A stretch of 64,000 nucleotides of DNA from Distichodus sexfasciatus (GCA_032718565.1 JAVGVS010000165.1:678569-742568); one strand, 5' to 3'; numbered from the stretch's first letter, positions 10,780-22,474 are shown. The notes: a model not told the origin generated them from the letters alone. Program-made: numbers and translations.

Positions 10780-13219
10780 ATGGAAGCCGGAGGAAGAGGA
10801 CGCGTAAGAGGTGGAGGAAGAAGAAGAAGAGGAAGAGATAGAGGTAGGGGTACGCAGAGAGGTGAAAGAGGACAAAGGCAAAGAAGATAAGCACTTTCCA
10901 ATGAAATTCGGGCAACATTAGTCGACCACGTTATAAAGCATGGATTGACGATGAGAGAGGCTGGACAGAGGGTCCAACCCAACTTGAGTCGATTTACTGT
11001 TGCCTCTGTCATCCAGACATTTAGGCTTGAGAACGGATATGTAACCAAAATACTGTAACACCTACTCTGTATATACACAGTAATAAATAAACAAAGTATC
11101 TATGTATACTGTATATACAGTAGGTTAATACTATACTATAGTAAAAATGAAACATGCATTCTATATTTACAGTATTCATGTGTGTTCTTTACTTGCACAA
11201 TACTACTGCACAGTCTTCATTAGAAACAAGAGAGGCTACATACCAATATATACATTGTTGTCTTCTCCAAGGACTGAGAGACAAGTACGACGTGGTGGAA
11301 GAGGTCGGATGTTCACAGAGGCACAGGTGGTAGAGATCATAAACATGGTTTTGGCGAATAATGCCATAAGACTTAGGGAAATTCAAAGCCACATCGTGAG
11401 GGACGACACAGTTTTCGGCAACATTAGGCAAGTTGCTTTGTCTATCCTCGCTTGTGTTCTCCAGCGGCACCAAGTACGAATGAAACAGATGTACCGGGTG
11501 CCTTTTGAGAGGAACTCCGAAAGAGTCAAAGAACTGAGGCATAATTATGTGCAGGTTAGAACTATTAGACTGCAGGACGCTACATATAATACTGCATTTC
11601 TCCAGTACTATACACAAACCTAAACCACTGCTTACGTAATCTTTTTTGTTTTTAGACAGTGCTGGAAATGTTCAAATGAGGGAACATGAGTTTACTTTTA
11701 TTGATGAGGCTGGCTTCAACCTTACCAGAACCAGAAGAAGGGGAAGAAACATAATTGGTCACAGGGCTACTGTGAATGTTCCTGGCGTACGTGGGGGAAA
11801 CATTACAATGTGTGCTGCCATCACAGGACATGGAGTTCTCCATCACCATGCCATTCTTGGTCCGTACAACACAGGGTTGATCCTGACATTTCCGGACAGA
11901 TTGCGAGACATCTTACAACAGGCAAACCACATGGACGATGAAGGGCAGCAGCACAGATATGTTGTAGTGTGGGACAATGTGAGTTCTTAAGGTGAATGCG
12001 TACCTTGATGCTAGGGGTCAAACAACTAAAAACCAAGTCAGGAATCTTGGTGTGATTATGGAGTCAGACCTTAGTTTCAGTAGTCATGTCAAAGCAGTAA
12101 CTAAATCAGCATACTATCATCTTAAAAACATTGCAAGAATTAGATGTTTTGTTTCCAGCCAAGACTTGGAGAAACTTGTTCATGCCTTTATCACAAGCAG
12201 GGTGGATTATTGTAATGGTCTCCTCACTGGCCTTCCCAAGAAAACCATTAGACAGCTGCAGCTCGTCCAGAACGCTGCTGCCAGGATTCTGACTAGAACC
12301 AGAAAATCTGAGCATATCACACCAGTCCTCAGGTCCCTACACTGGCTTCCAGTTACATTTAGAATTGATTTTAAAGTACTTTTACTGACATATAAATCAC
12401 TCAATGGCCTAGGACCTAAATACATTGCAGACATGCTCACTGAATATAAACCTAACAGACCGCTCAGATCATTAGGATCGAGTCAGTTAGAAATACCAAG
12501 GGTTCACACAAAACAAGGGGAATCCGCTTTTAGCTATTATGCTGCCCGCAGTTGGAATCAGCTTCCAGAAGAGATCAAATGTTCTAAAACATTAGCTACA
12601 TTTAAATCTAGACTCAAAACTCATCTGTTTAGCTGTGCATTTACTGAATGAGCACTGTGCTTCGTCCGAACTGATTGCATTCTGTTTTTAACTGTCTTGA
12701 ACTTATTTTAAATCAATTTTTAAATCATTTTTAAATCATTTTGCATTGTTTTTATGATTATTGTTTTTATGATTATTGTTTTTATTATTGTTTTTATGAT
12801 TATTCTACTTCCTTTTATGTAAAGCACTTTGAATTACCTCGGTGTATGAAATGTGCTATATAAATAAATTTGCCTTGCCTTGCCTTGAATTTTCATCATG
12901 CAGCCATAGTGCAAAATTGGTTTGCCGACAACCCACATTTCACAGTGGTTTACCTTCCCCCTTATTCTCCATTTCTGAACGCCATAGAAGAGTTCTTTTT
13001 AGCATGGCGCTGGAAGGTCTATGATCATCAACCCCATGTGCGTGAGGGGCTTCTACAAGCAATGGAGGAGGCATGTGAGGAAATTGACATAGGAGCTATG
13101 CAGGGACGGATAAGACACTCCCGACGCTTCTTTCCTCGCTGTCTAGCAAGGGAAGATATCGCATGTGAAGTGGATGAGGTGCTCTGGCCAGATCCACTGA
13201 GACGACATGACGCTGCATA
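10780..13219 (+). pseudogene. Broken IS630/Tc1-superfamily DDE transposase
   Basis: The candidate start at 10780 opens an Arg/Gly-rich N-terminus (MEAGGRGRVRGGGRRRRR). An in-frame TAA near 10888 follows, then helix-turn-helix-like segments (IRATLVDHVIKHGLTMREAG; RGRMFTEAQVVEIINMVLAN). The catalytic domain has FIDEAGFNLT (first Asp, near 11720), VVWDNVS (second Asp, near 11975) and, beyond the L2 insertion, LPPYSPFLNAIEEFFLAWRW (Glu, near 12985). The stop is TAA at 13217-13219. Two intron-like gaps (about 11036-11273 and 11553-11655) separate coding blocks; the first has lost its GT donor. A frameshift near 11675 and the retroposon insertion make it non-functional. Confidence 0.85.
11985..12888 (+). 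mobile_element. 5'-truncated L2/CR1-clade retrotransposon fragment inserted in the transposase
   Basis: A reading frame from 11992 to 12651 encodes the C-terminal end of a non-LTR ORF2: NLGVIMESDLSFSSHVKAVT, VDYCNGLLTGLP, QLVQNAAARILT, ITPVLRSLHWLPV. After the stop come a TTTTTATGATTATTG-rich 3'UTR, GTAAAGCACTTTGAATTACC, GAAATGTGCTATATAAATAA and a (TTGCC)n tail. This tail is typical of fish L2 elements. The insertion splits the WDNVS/FH codons of the host transposase. Confidence 0.8.
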
Positions 13220-13860
13220 ATTTTGTTTCGTTGTTCATTTGTTTTTTTCACTTGCACATGTTTCCCATTCTGTTTTCCGAAGGTTTAGAATTTGTTGAAT
13301 TGTACAGTAATATGGGTTTTATGTTTGTTTTTCTGTTGCAAATTGTAGCTAAATAAATGATTAGTTTGAACCCAATTTATTTCTGCACATATGTTTCTGT
13401 GTCCAATTCTCAGCATTTGCGGTCCTGACAGTCCCTAAAGAGATAAAATTGTTTTGGATTTTACATAGCGGTGTTTGGTTGGTTGGAGGCATGGGAAAGT
13501 AATGTTTACTATTTGGGGCAAAAGTTTGGTTTTGATAAGTGTTTATATAGTTTTGACTGCAGAGCTTCATTTTGCAGGATATGTGAGGTGTTTTGCCCTT
13601 TGGGTGAGGTGTTTTGTGAATTGTGCTAAATGGTTTGCAAAAATGAGCCTTGTTGTCAAAATTGTGCTTTAGCAATTGGTAAAAACTGTAAAAGCTATTA
13701 AAAAGGAAATCACGAGCTCTGATGCATTTCAACACATGAAACTACTGTGATAGCATGAGTTACTGTCTGTCCATTTGATTTTAGCTGAAAGCTTGAGTTT
13801 ATTTCCAGTCATGTTGCCACGTGTACATAAGTGGTGATGTTTACAGTATATTTCATATTT

Positions 13861-13930
13861 GCACAAGAGATTTTCCTCGCTGTATGGCAAGAGAAAACGT
13901 GACGTTAATGAAAGTTTAGTACCAAATGCA
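13861..13930 (+). pseudogene. Relic of the outer element's transposase C-terminus
   Basis: GATTTTCCTCGCTGTATGGC and the bases after it match the inner copy at 13120-13170 (RRFFPRCLARED...VDE) with small indels. It lies outside the inner element's right end but inside the outer element, as expected if the outer element carried its own transposase. Confidence 0.55.
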
Positions 13931-14061
13931 GAAGAAGGGATTGATGAGGCAGTAAGCTGACTTTAGAAGCACTGATGAACACTAGACGAGCTGCTGGAGC
14001 TCAGTCTGCTAAAGGAGTTTGTTGTGCTCAATATTAGGCAGCTGGTCATAATATTAATCTC

Positions 14062-14382
14062 TGTGTGAGTGTGTGTGTGTGTGTTCATGTATTTATCACA
14101 TTGTGGGGACCTTTTTGCCCCCTGAAATCACTTTTATCACTTTTTTTGGGCTTTGTGGGGACATTTGAGAGGTCCCCATGAGGAAAAATGACTTTATAGA
14201 AAATGCGCTTGTTTTATTTGAGAAACTAAAAGAGGTAAAAGATGTGCTTTTGGTTACTGAGGTTAAGGTTAGGGTTAGGATTAGGTGTAAGTGTAAAATT
14301 ATGTACTTTAGTCATTATGGGAGTCTATGGAAAGACCTCACAAAGCTAGTAATACAAGACTGCATGTGTGTGTGTAAATGAC
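14062..14382. repeat. Fish interspersed repeat with GTGGGGAC and a telomere-like motif
   Basis: It has a (GT)n start, TTGTGGGGACC, TTTGTGGGGACATTTGAGAG, GTCCCCATGAGGAAAAATGA, an interstitial GGTTAAGGTTAGGGTTAGGA (about 14262-14281) and a closing TGTGTGTGTGTAAATG. This arrangement is widespread in teleost genomes; its mobile class is not clear to me. Confidence 0.6.
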
Positions 14383-14837
14383 TGTAAACAGTGAGTTTGC
14401 TATTTGGGCTAAAGGTATTTCCACTGACTAGTGTGTTTTTCTTTTACAGTATATTACACACAGCAGAATGTCATACGTATTAGTTATCAAAACTAGTTAC
14501 TGTAAGGTGTGTAATGTTTGTTCTTTTATTTTTCAGTGTAATACTGTATGAAATATAGGATACACAGCATATTTGCATTTTGCAGTGCTTCAAGTTGTTT
14601 TTTCGTGCATTGCATTTTGTGTGACAGTACTATACTGAGAGAGAGAGTGTGTGCTATAGTTTTGGCAGCAGGAGTCACTTATGCATGAAGTGTGAAGTGT
14701 TTTGGTGGTTTTAGTGCATTTTGGACATAAAGTTAACTGATGTGTTCAGGTGTGTGACTGTACAGTTAACAGTGTGAAGAGGTTTGAAAAAGTGGACAAG
14801 ATACTGACACAAGTGTGAAAATAATTGTAAAAAACTG

Positions 14838-16124
14838 CAAAATGTATATACTTAACTGGACGTCTGTGGAGGCTAAATACAAAAGCAAACAAAAATATAT
14901 CAAGTTCTGTGACAGAGCTTTTTCAAACAAGATATAATGTATAATGTTTGAGCTTTGAGATTTTGTCATCTAGCCATATTTCATATGACAGTGTTATTTT
15001 CTTTTCAGCAAATTAAACAACAGAGAAACATCAGTCCATTCTTAAAATTTATAACAAACTGAGATTGTTGTTTTTGAAGACATTCCAAAACATTCTAATC
15101 TGATCTCTGGTCACATGTAAATGATGTGGACTTTTGGCACAATTGAATGATTGTTCTTGGGCTTGCTTTGGTTTCCACTCAAATGCAATTCCTACATTTC
15201 ACCATATAATTGACTAAATTAACATTTTTTACACTTAGCTTTGATATTAGTCCAGGGAAAAAGTCAATATGTTTTTCATTAGCAGTCTCCTGTTTATCCT
15301 TGGTGTGCATATCAAATCTTGTGTCATAATTGTAAAGAGTACAACAAGTCTTTAGCTTGTTTAGACTTAGCGGAATCATTTTGTTTTTCTCATTATAATA
15401 ATTGTGTTGTGTTGCTTGACTGCTGTCTCTCATGGTTCCTTAGTTGGTCCACCATCATCATCATGGCTCAAATAAACTCGAGCGAGAAGAAAATAAAGCA
15501 AAGCAAGTATGTATATTACAATTACATGTAACATTTTTGCTAATCTCTGCTATCCACCGTGAAATACATTTGCTAAAGTGGTGTTCAGTTTGTCTGGACA
15601 AACACAGAGTTAAGTGTCTTCTTCAGGAATATAATGGTAGAAGATGAGGTTTGACTGTAGGTCTTCTAGATAAAAGTCTTGTTGGTTTCCCACTTGGGTA
15701 AGACCACTCTGAATTCAATACTGTATAACTGTGTATGTAAATAATGTTGGAGGAATACTTGCTCTGATCAACATACTGAGAGGTTTATACTATGATGTGA
15801 ACATGCATTTTTAACATGCAGTTCTGAATAAATACTTCAGAATGGTCTTCAGCTGGTTGGAGGAATTCTACAAAAGAAACCTGGGTCAGATCAAATGATT
15901 AAAGAGTACACAAAAGACCAAACCTCTGTTGGACAGTGCTGGAAGACAAATGGTCAATATTCTCACCGCTAACATGACAAACTCATGGGAACTTTTGTGG
16001 TTGGGGTGTTTTGCCTTGTTTGCCCTGCTCATTTTTTTTAAATTAATGTGTTCGAATTTCTAGGCTTTTTTTAGTCGTTAAAAGGGAATCAATCGCGAAC
16101 ATCAAACGAAAGACTCCAATATTA
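14838..16124. other. Intergenic DNA between transposon copies; no gene seen
   Basis: AT-rich sequence with only short reading frames of no recognisable content. Confidence 0.5.
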
Positions 16125-17310
16125 CAGTTCTTTCTGATTGCTTTAACACTAAAAGAAAAAGTCTCCCACATTTGGCATAACTTTACACTCAGTTAGCAAA
16201 ACATTGGCCCAGATTTGCACAACACTAAGCACATTGTTAGCTTCACACGTCTTGCAAAACTCAACACATAGTGATTTGCAAATCACTAAACACACTTGTC
16301 CATTTTAAAGCACTGGCTTTCAAATAATCACACTCATAAGCCAACTGGTTAAACACAACCACCGGGTGTACAAACGCTTAGGTGCTTAATTGTAGACACA
16401 CCAATCAGGATTAGGCACGATAAAAAGGAAAGGGTGAGTTAACCTGTCATCAACAAACATGGAGGCCATGAGAGTTCCCCAATCACCATGCCACCTTAGG
16501 TCCTTACAATACAGCTCTCATTCTGGCATTTTTGGACCAACTCAGTAATATTGTTAGTGCTGCAAATCACATTGAGATGCGATACATTGTCACCTGGGAT
16601 AATGTATCATTTCACCGATCTCCTCTGGTTCATAAGTGGTTTCATGATCATCCACAATTTACGTCTTTGTCTTCCACCGTACTCACCCTTCCTAAGCCCA
16701 ACAGAAGAGTTTTTTGAGGTTTTTCTGCATGGCGGTGGAAGGTTTATGATCTCCAGTCATATGTTCATGCACCTCTCATTCAAGCTATGGAGGATGCATG
16801 TAATCAGATTGATGTTGTCTCTATTCAAGGATGGATCCGACACTGTAGACGATTTTTTCCACAGTGTCTTGCATATGACAACATAGCCTGTGACGTTGAT
16901 GAAGCTCTGTGGCCAGATGCAGCTAGACGGAGAGATGTTTAGTTTTTCACCCCCCTCTTTTTGCATGTCTGTAGTGGTTGCAGGAAATAATATACAGACT
17001 TGATCTAATGTGGTGTTTGGTGAACATATTTTATGTAATTTTGTTGTTAGGAAATGCTAGAAGTGTTTTAGGATAAATGCAGTAGTGTCTAGTTCAAAAT
17101 GAGTTAGCTAACAATACTCGTGTGTACAATATGACAACAAAACAGTGTTTTTATAAAACAATGTAGAGTTTTTACAATAGTGTTTCATTTTGCAAAGATC
17201 GGAGATGTTCTGCTACTTGGGTGTAGTGTTGTGCTAACTGAGTGAAGTGTTTTGAAAATATGGGCCCAATTTTCAAAATTGTGCTTAAGCAGTTGAAAAA
17301 AAAACAACTA
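16125..17310 (+). mobile_element. Second IS630-like transposon copy, internally deleted
   Basis: The left end, CAGTTCTTTCTGATTGCTTT at 16125 (preceded by TA), and the right end ...GCAGTTG(A)nCAACTA at 17310 (followed by TA) are diverged versions of the inner element's termini. It is 1.19 kb because most of the transposase is missing between the start codon (16460) and the HHHAILGPYN-equivalent. Confidence 0.7.
16460..16941 (+). pseudogene. Deleted IS630-like transposase remnant
   Basis: ATG at 16460 (MEAMRV) is followed immediately by sequence equivalent to the middle of the catalytic domain. Readable blocks include MRYIVTWDNVSFHRSPLVHK (second catalytic Asp) and LPPYSPFLSPTEEFFE (catalytic Glu), then shifted frames matching the C-terminus and a TAG at about 16941. 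The first catalytic Asp region is gone and at least two frameshifts are present. Confidence 0.75.
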
Positions 17311-18097
17311 TAAACTTTACCTCCTCTTTACAAGGTTAAACGGATTCTCTCTATTATATTGTGTAGACACACAGTCTTGTGCGAACATGCATTTTATGGC
17401 CTCAAGATTAATAACTTGTGTGTACAAGAAAAATGACAAAAACACTTTATGAGACTTCTTATCGTTTGTATATTAAATGAAGATACATCGTCGACATTAG
17501 TTGTTTAGGTGCATTTTTAGTTGTTTAGGTGCATTTCTCAGAAAGGAATTGAAATTCTCAAAACTGTTCGTTCAGTTTCCACATTTCGTCACTTATGCGC
17601 ATTATAACAACAATTCAGCATAAAATCAATCTCCCAAAATCAGTGATGTGTTATTATTTTCTATGTTTAATGCCTTTGACATTCAGATGTTTACAACAGA
17701 AAATGCTTAGAAAGTGCAAATGTTACATTGATAACACGACTAAACCTTCTGAATGTCTTGTTCATGAATCATGATTCATGGACTTGCGGGATTCTGATGG
17801 CACTGACATGTTTACTGACCTACTGTAAATACTTGCTTTTGAGACATGAACTAAGCATTTTGAACAGGTTACTCGCTTTTTCAGGTAATCTGTGATGTTT
17901 TTCTGTTTGCACTAATTCTTTTGAGAAATGCACTCACTCAACGTTAAGGATGATGTGAGAAATGCACCAAAGCAACAGAGAAAAACTGTACACACACCTC
18001 AAATGAGGCACAGAGCTGTGGCCGTTTGCAAAATCGAGCCAGTAAAAGGTAATCGTGTTAATTTGACGTTAATAACGTTAAAAAAAATAAACATAAC
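17311..18097. other. Intergenic DNA; no gene seen
   Basis: No supported exon. A short exact duplication of TTAGTTGTTTAGGTGCATTT occurs at about 17497-17537. Confidence 0.5.
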
Positions 18098-18800
18098 GAT
18101 TTCCCTCAATGAATCTCTATCTCTTCAATCCATAAAAAGCAAGCGATTTCCCCATTGAAAGCCCTATCTCTTTAATTCATGAAAAGCAAGAGATTTCCCC
18201 CACGAAAACCTCCAAATTTCGAATCTGTGATTCCAAGCCTAGGATCTAAGGTTCCAAGTTTAAATTGTAGTGTTCCAAGTTAGAACCTAAGATTCCAAGA
18301 CTAATATCTAAGGTTTCAGTGTTGGAATCTAAGGTTCCAGGTTTAGGATCTAAGGTTCCAAGTTTAAATTCCAGTGTTCCAAATTTTAACTCTAAAGTTG
18401 CAGGATTATGTTCTAAACTTCCAAGATTAGGATCTAAAGTTTACATTCTAGTGTTCCACGTATAAATTCTAGAATTCAAGATTCCAAGATTAGGATCTAA
18501 GGTTCAAAGTTTAGGATGTAAGGTTCAAGGTGTAAATTCCACTGTTCCAAATTTAGAATATAAACATTTCAAGATTATGATCTCAGGTCCCTAGATTACA
18601 ACCTAAAGCGCCAAGTTTCAATTCTCCTGTTCCAAGGTTAAATTCTAGAGTTCCAAGATTAGGATCTAAAGGTCCAAGTTTAAAAGCTAGTGTTCAAAGC
18701 GTAGAATCTAAGATTACAAAATAAGGATCTAAGATTCCAAGATTAGGATCTTAAAAGGATCCAAAGGAAGTATCTAAGCTTCCAAGTTTAGGATCTAAGC
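18098..18800. repeat. Degenerate minisatellite (about 21-bp unit) with a preceding 47-bp tandem duplication
   Basis: From about 18220 to 18800 the sequence is a decayed array of units close to TTCCAAGTTTAGGATCTAAG, roughly 25 or more copies with drifting spacing. Just before it, CGATTTCCC...AAAAGCAAG is duplicated in tandem (18098-18195). Confidence 0.75.
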
Positions 18801-19413
18801 ATTACACTTCCATAGAAATCGATATCATGCAAAATAAAGGGGAAAAGGCTGAACAAAAAGACAAACGCAATCCACGAAAATACCACCAATGCGAAAGCAT
18901 GAGGTCTGGAAAACAAACAACACACAGAAGCACTAGAGCAGACCTGGGCATTGCCAGGCCTGTAGGGGCACATCCCGGCCCTTTGTCTGTCCCTGACCGG
19001 CCCGCCTGAGGACAGGGTGAGATTACAAATGAAACATAAAAATAAAACATAAGTAGTGTACTTTATGCACATCATATAACTGCATTGCTTTTATTTTGAA
19101 GGTTTAAAAAAATGCAAAAAACGTACATATGTCAATATTGCTTTTGTTGTTAAAAGAATGTATTGTCAAAAATGTACATGAAGATATAATATGCCCTGCT
19201 CTGCGCATTTATAGCTTAACCATAACATCTACTATTAACAGTGGGGGCAAATCAAAACTAGACAATTCTGTCTGTTTGTAAATGAAGTTCAGGTGAGCAG
19301 AGTTAATTACAGTCTATAGGTGAAACTGAACACAAAGCACCAGCAATCGGGACGTTGTTGCCGTCCTGTGGTCGCAGAAGGCAGCAGCATCTTCGGACGT
19401 CTCACCAATTTAA

Positions 19414-19898
19414 CCCTTCCGTTATGAAGTTCCTGGGTCAGTTTGACTCCGGGGCATGTTTAATTATCCAATAGTGTCAGAAACCAAAAATAAGCATTGT
19501 TTATATCTCATTCTTAACTCCATTAAAAACTGTTTCAATCAATATTTGGTGTGAGGGTGTTATTTACCTCTCACACGTCATGGTTTAATGAGGATAATTC
19601 ACTCGTTTTTCATCAAATAAATGCATTTTAAAACTTTTTTTTTGATGTACATTGGAAAGACCTACATATAAAACACAATAATTTTACATGATATTGATTA
19701 TTTTGAATTCTAATTGACCCGAACTGTATCTATGTAATATAAAGATGCAGGGAGAGGGTTGCACATATGTGAAATGAACCAATTTTATTTTATATGTTGA
19801 TTATCCTTATTAAGCCAAGCACAAGAGGTTTCATACTGAAAAAAAATACTTTGAACTATTTAAAATGGGTCTATTTGACCAGCAACATAACAGGAGGG
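19414..19898. mobile_element. piggyBac-like MITE with TTAA target duplication
   Basis: TTAA at 19410-19413 and 19899-19902 flank ends CCCTTCCGTTATGAAGTTCC and (reverse complement) CCCTCCTGTTATGTTGCTGG. Both are followed by a GGTCAxxTxGACC-like motif. There is no ORF. The ends and TTAA sites fit a non-autonomous piggyBac-type element; the assignment is from the termini only. Confidence 0.65.
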
Positions 19899-20664
19899 TT
19901 AAGGGGTGACCATGGACATTTGAAATCTTTTAAAGCCCCACAAAACAGCCTTGGCCGTGTTCTGACACAACTCCTGCAGTGTGTGTGTGTGTGTAGGTGT
20001 GTGTGTGTGTGTATTTCTGTATCCATGAGCTTTTATGAGCTGTGATAACAGCGGCCTGCCTCATTAGAGTCTGGCCTCCAGCTTGATCACCCGTCCACCA
20101 AGCGTTACTCAGGGTTTCCTCAAGGTAACTCTCTGAGGTCAAATCCGCAGGTTTGAATATGCCCGGGTAAGCCCAAAAAGTGCAATTTGGCGGGCGAATC
20201 CGTAAAAATCACCTCAAGCACAGACGATTTTGTTTTAAAATGGGACTGACTGGTTGAAATAAAGACATTTTACTTAAGGTCACCGTCCTGAGACACTTTT
20301 TTGGGGGGTTGGTGGTGGGGACAATTGGTGCTTGTTATTCAAACTCGAGTAATGAGAAATTTTATAGTCATGTAATGGAATCGAAAAGTAAATTCACTTT
20401 TTGTCTTCCAATAAAAAAAAGCAATGTTTAAAACTAAAATCGGTGTGTTCCCCCTATGCTTCATCCGTGTTTGTTTGTCTGGTGAAATTAGTTTTTCCCC
20501 ATTGCTTAGACCTACTTAAAGAAACTGGGATCCACTTGGTCTTCATCACCACCATCTCAGCCGACCCTTTAGACATTTCTCGCGCACGTGTGAACACTTT
20601 TGGATTGGATTTACAGGTTTTTTTAAGCAAAGAGGTGTAAAAATGCAGCCCACACGCCCTTGTT

Positions 20665-20765
20665 TTACCTACACTCTTAAAAACATTAGAACCAAAAGTG
20701 GTTCTTCGCAGTGAGCCATAGGAGAACCTTTTACTCATTGGTTCTTTGAAGAACCATGTATCATA
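20665..20765. repeat. Palindromic GGTTCTT/AAGAACC fish repeat
   Basis: ACACTCTTAAAAACATTAGA is followed by ACCAAAAGTGGTTCTTCG, GGAGAACCTTTTA and GGTTCTTTGAAGAACCATGT. This is the common teleost short repeat built from AGAACC/GGTTCT inverted motifs. Confidence 0.6.
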
Positions 20766-21913
20766 AAGTGATGATGAAGAATTTTTAATATGCACATGTG
20801 TTCATTATGTAATACTTTGTGCAAATGTAGTGTTTGGTCAATTTATCGAGTACTTGACATAAATTACTGCAATAACTGATCTCTCTAAAAGGAAGCGGCA
20901 GATTTCATGTGTTACTATTAAAAATTGCACCATAACAATTTCTGCACACATCCACAAGTACTTCAGCAAGTTAGGCACGGGGTCAGTGGTCATTAAGGTC
21001 ATACTTTAACATAAAGTGTTAAACGACTGAAAATGTTACTTAAAGATCAGGGGTTTTTTTGCGTTCAGTTCTCCGAAGATCTTTAAACATCATAAAAAGG
21101 TTCTCGATGTCAATGAGCAATGTATTGTTACAACCCTACTGACCATCAGCCATGACCGGCATGTCAGAGAGGTCGCTTCTCAAACTCTTCGGTTTTGTTA
21201 CATTACCGGACTCCAGTATTGCTTTGAGTAATTTTAAAGGCTAGATCGTAACCTGCAACACCTCGTTCTGTGATATTTTAAAATGACAAACACAATGTAA
21301 TTGAACTTGGTATCTAAACAAAACCAAACATTGCATCGTCCAGCCTAACCTTCCGGTTATGGTCATGGCTTTCAGGAAGAGGAACGTGAGACAAGCGTAC
21401 GACCAACCCCGTGACGTCCCCATGATATTTCCATTTATTGCAAATTGGTGAGTGTTCAAGAAAAGAGGACAAGACCAAATGAGGAGGGGGAACAGAAATT
21501 CACTTCAGTCCTTTTACTCTTTTTTTTTTTTTTTTTGCCACATCATTCAGACCCTTGCTTCATCAATGTAACCTGAGATTCAAAGGTAACTCCACACAGT
21601 AGTGCTTCAGTTAAACCTCCACATAGGTTTGCAACAAAGTCTATAATGAAAAGCAAAAAAACTAAAACAACAACCAAAAAAGATCAAACTACACTAAATA
21701 GTAACACTAAAGAGTAACATATTCGAAATGTGTATTGTGCTGGGCTCGCTGACAATGAGCTGGCAAGTCGGACAGATCCTTCCTCTACCTTCCCCAAGAG
21801 CGGGCTCTGCAGTAAATATCCAGGAGGATAAAGAGAAGCCCTTCAGCCTTTTGGGATAAACAATGAACGATCGCAATGCACAGGGTACGTGGAGGAGAGG
21901 GGGCTGCCAAAGT

Positions 21914-21915
<2 letters not shown>

Positions 21916-21945
<30 letters not shown>
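21916..21945. repeat. (CT)n(CA)n microsatellite
   Basis: Short CT run followed by a perfect CA run in the memo1 3' flank. Confidence 0.85.
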
Positions 21946-22474
21946 AGAGAAAAAGATGTGACATAAAACCCAAGGCACGTCTGCATGGTATGACCAGCTC
22001 TGACAGGTTTTTCATTTTAAGATCGGGACTGACCAGCTCAACCCTGTAAAAGAGAAGGACGCGATGACCATTTCCCCTCTCTCTTGACAGCTGTCGTTAT
22101 GCGATGAGGTTACGGTGGCTTGCTGCATTGTGCTCGTTGGGAGTCGGGGAGGAAAGGGGGTTCTTCCAAGAGGACGATCAAAATTTGATTCAACCAGAAC
22201 TACTATTAGAGGAGGTTCCAACCAGGGCTGGGAAGGGCCAGAAACCAGTTCAGCTCTGGACATTCCGAAAACTGGATTTCAATGTGCTACCAATATGTGT
22301 TAAGGAGGGGGAAAAAAGGGGGTTAAACAAGCATAATTATACACGTAAAAGTAAATAGACGCCTAGGAGAAATAAAAGAAGGAGAACCACTGTGAGTAAA
22401 ACGTTCCAAAGTAAACTGGGTTTTTGGTATGTCTCGTACAGCAGAGGGTAAGAGGACTTGATATTGTGTAGCCC

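Larger units (their letters stand above)
10410..13688 (+). mobile_element. Inner Tc1/IS630-like transposon with TA target duplication
   Basis: The left terminus, CAGTTTTTTCCAATTGCTAA at 10410, pairs with the right terminus ending AGCAATTGGTAAAAACTG at 13688. Both are flanked by TA (10408-10409 and 13689-13690), the target site of the Tc1/mariner superfamily. Without the L2 insertion at 11985-12888 the element is about 2.4 kb. It lies wholly inside the outer element, so it inserted later. Confidence 0.8.
10151..14837. mobile_element. Outer Tc1/IS630-like transposon, split by a nested relative
   Basis: The left end, CAGTTTTTTACAATCATTTT at 10151, matches the reverse complement of the right end at about 14770-14837 over roughly 60 bases, including a shared inner CACTTTTTCAAA. 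The left flank is TA and the right flank is CA, which fits a decayed TA target duplication. Its own transposase survives only as a scrap at about 13861-13930. A second element (10410-13688) is inserted inside, as is a GTGGGGAC-type repeat at 14062-14382. Confidence 0.65.

Noticed and set aside
11992..12651. 219-codon frame as a host gene
   Set aside because: It is the C-terminal end of an L2-type ORF2, with the element's own 3' tail attached and no start of its own.
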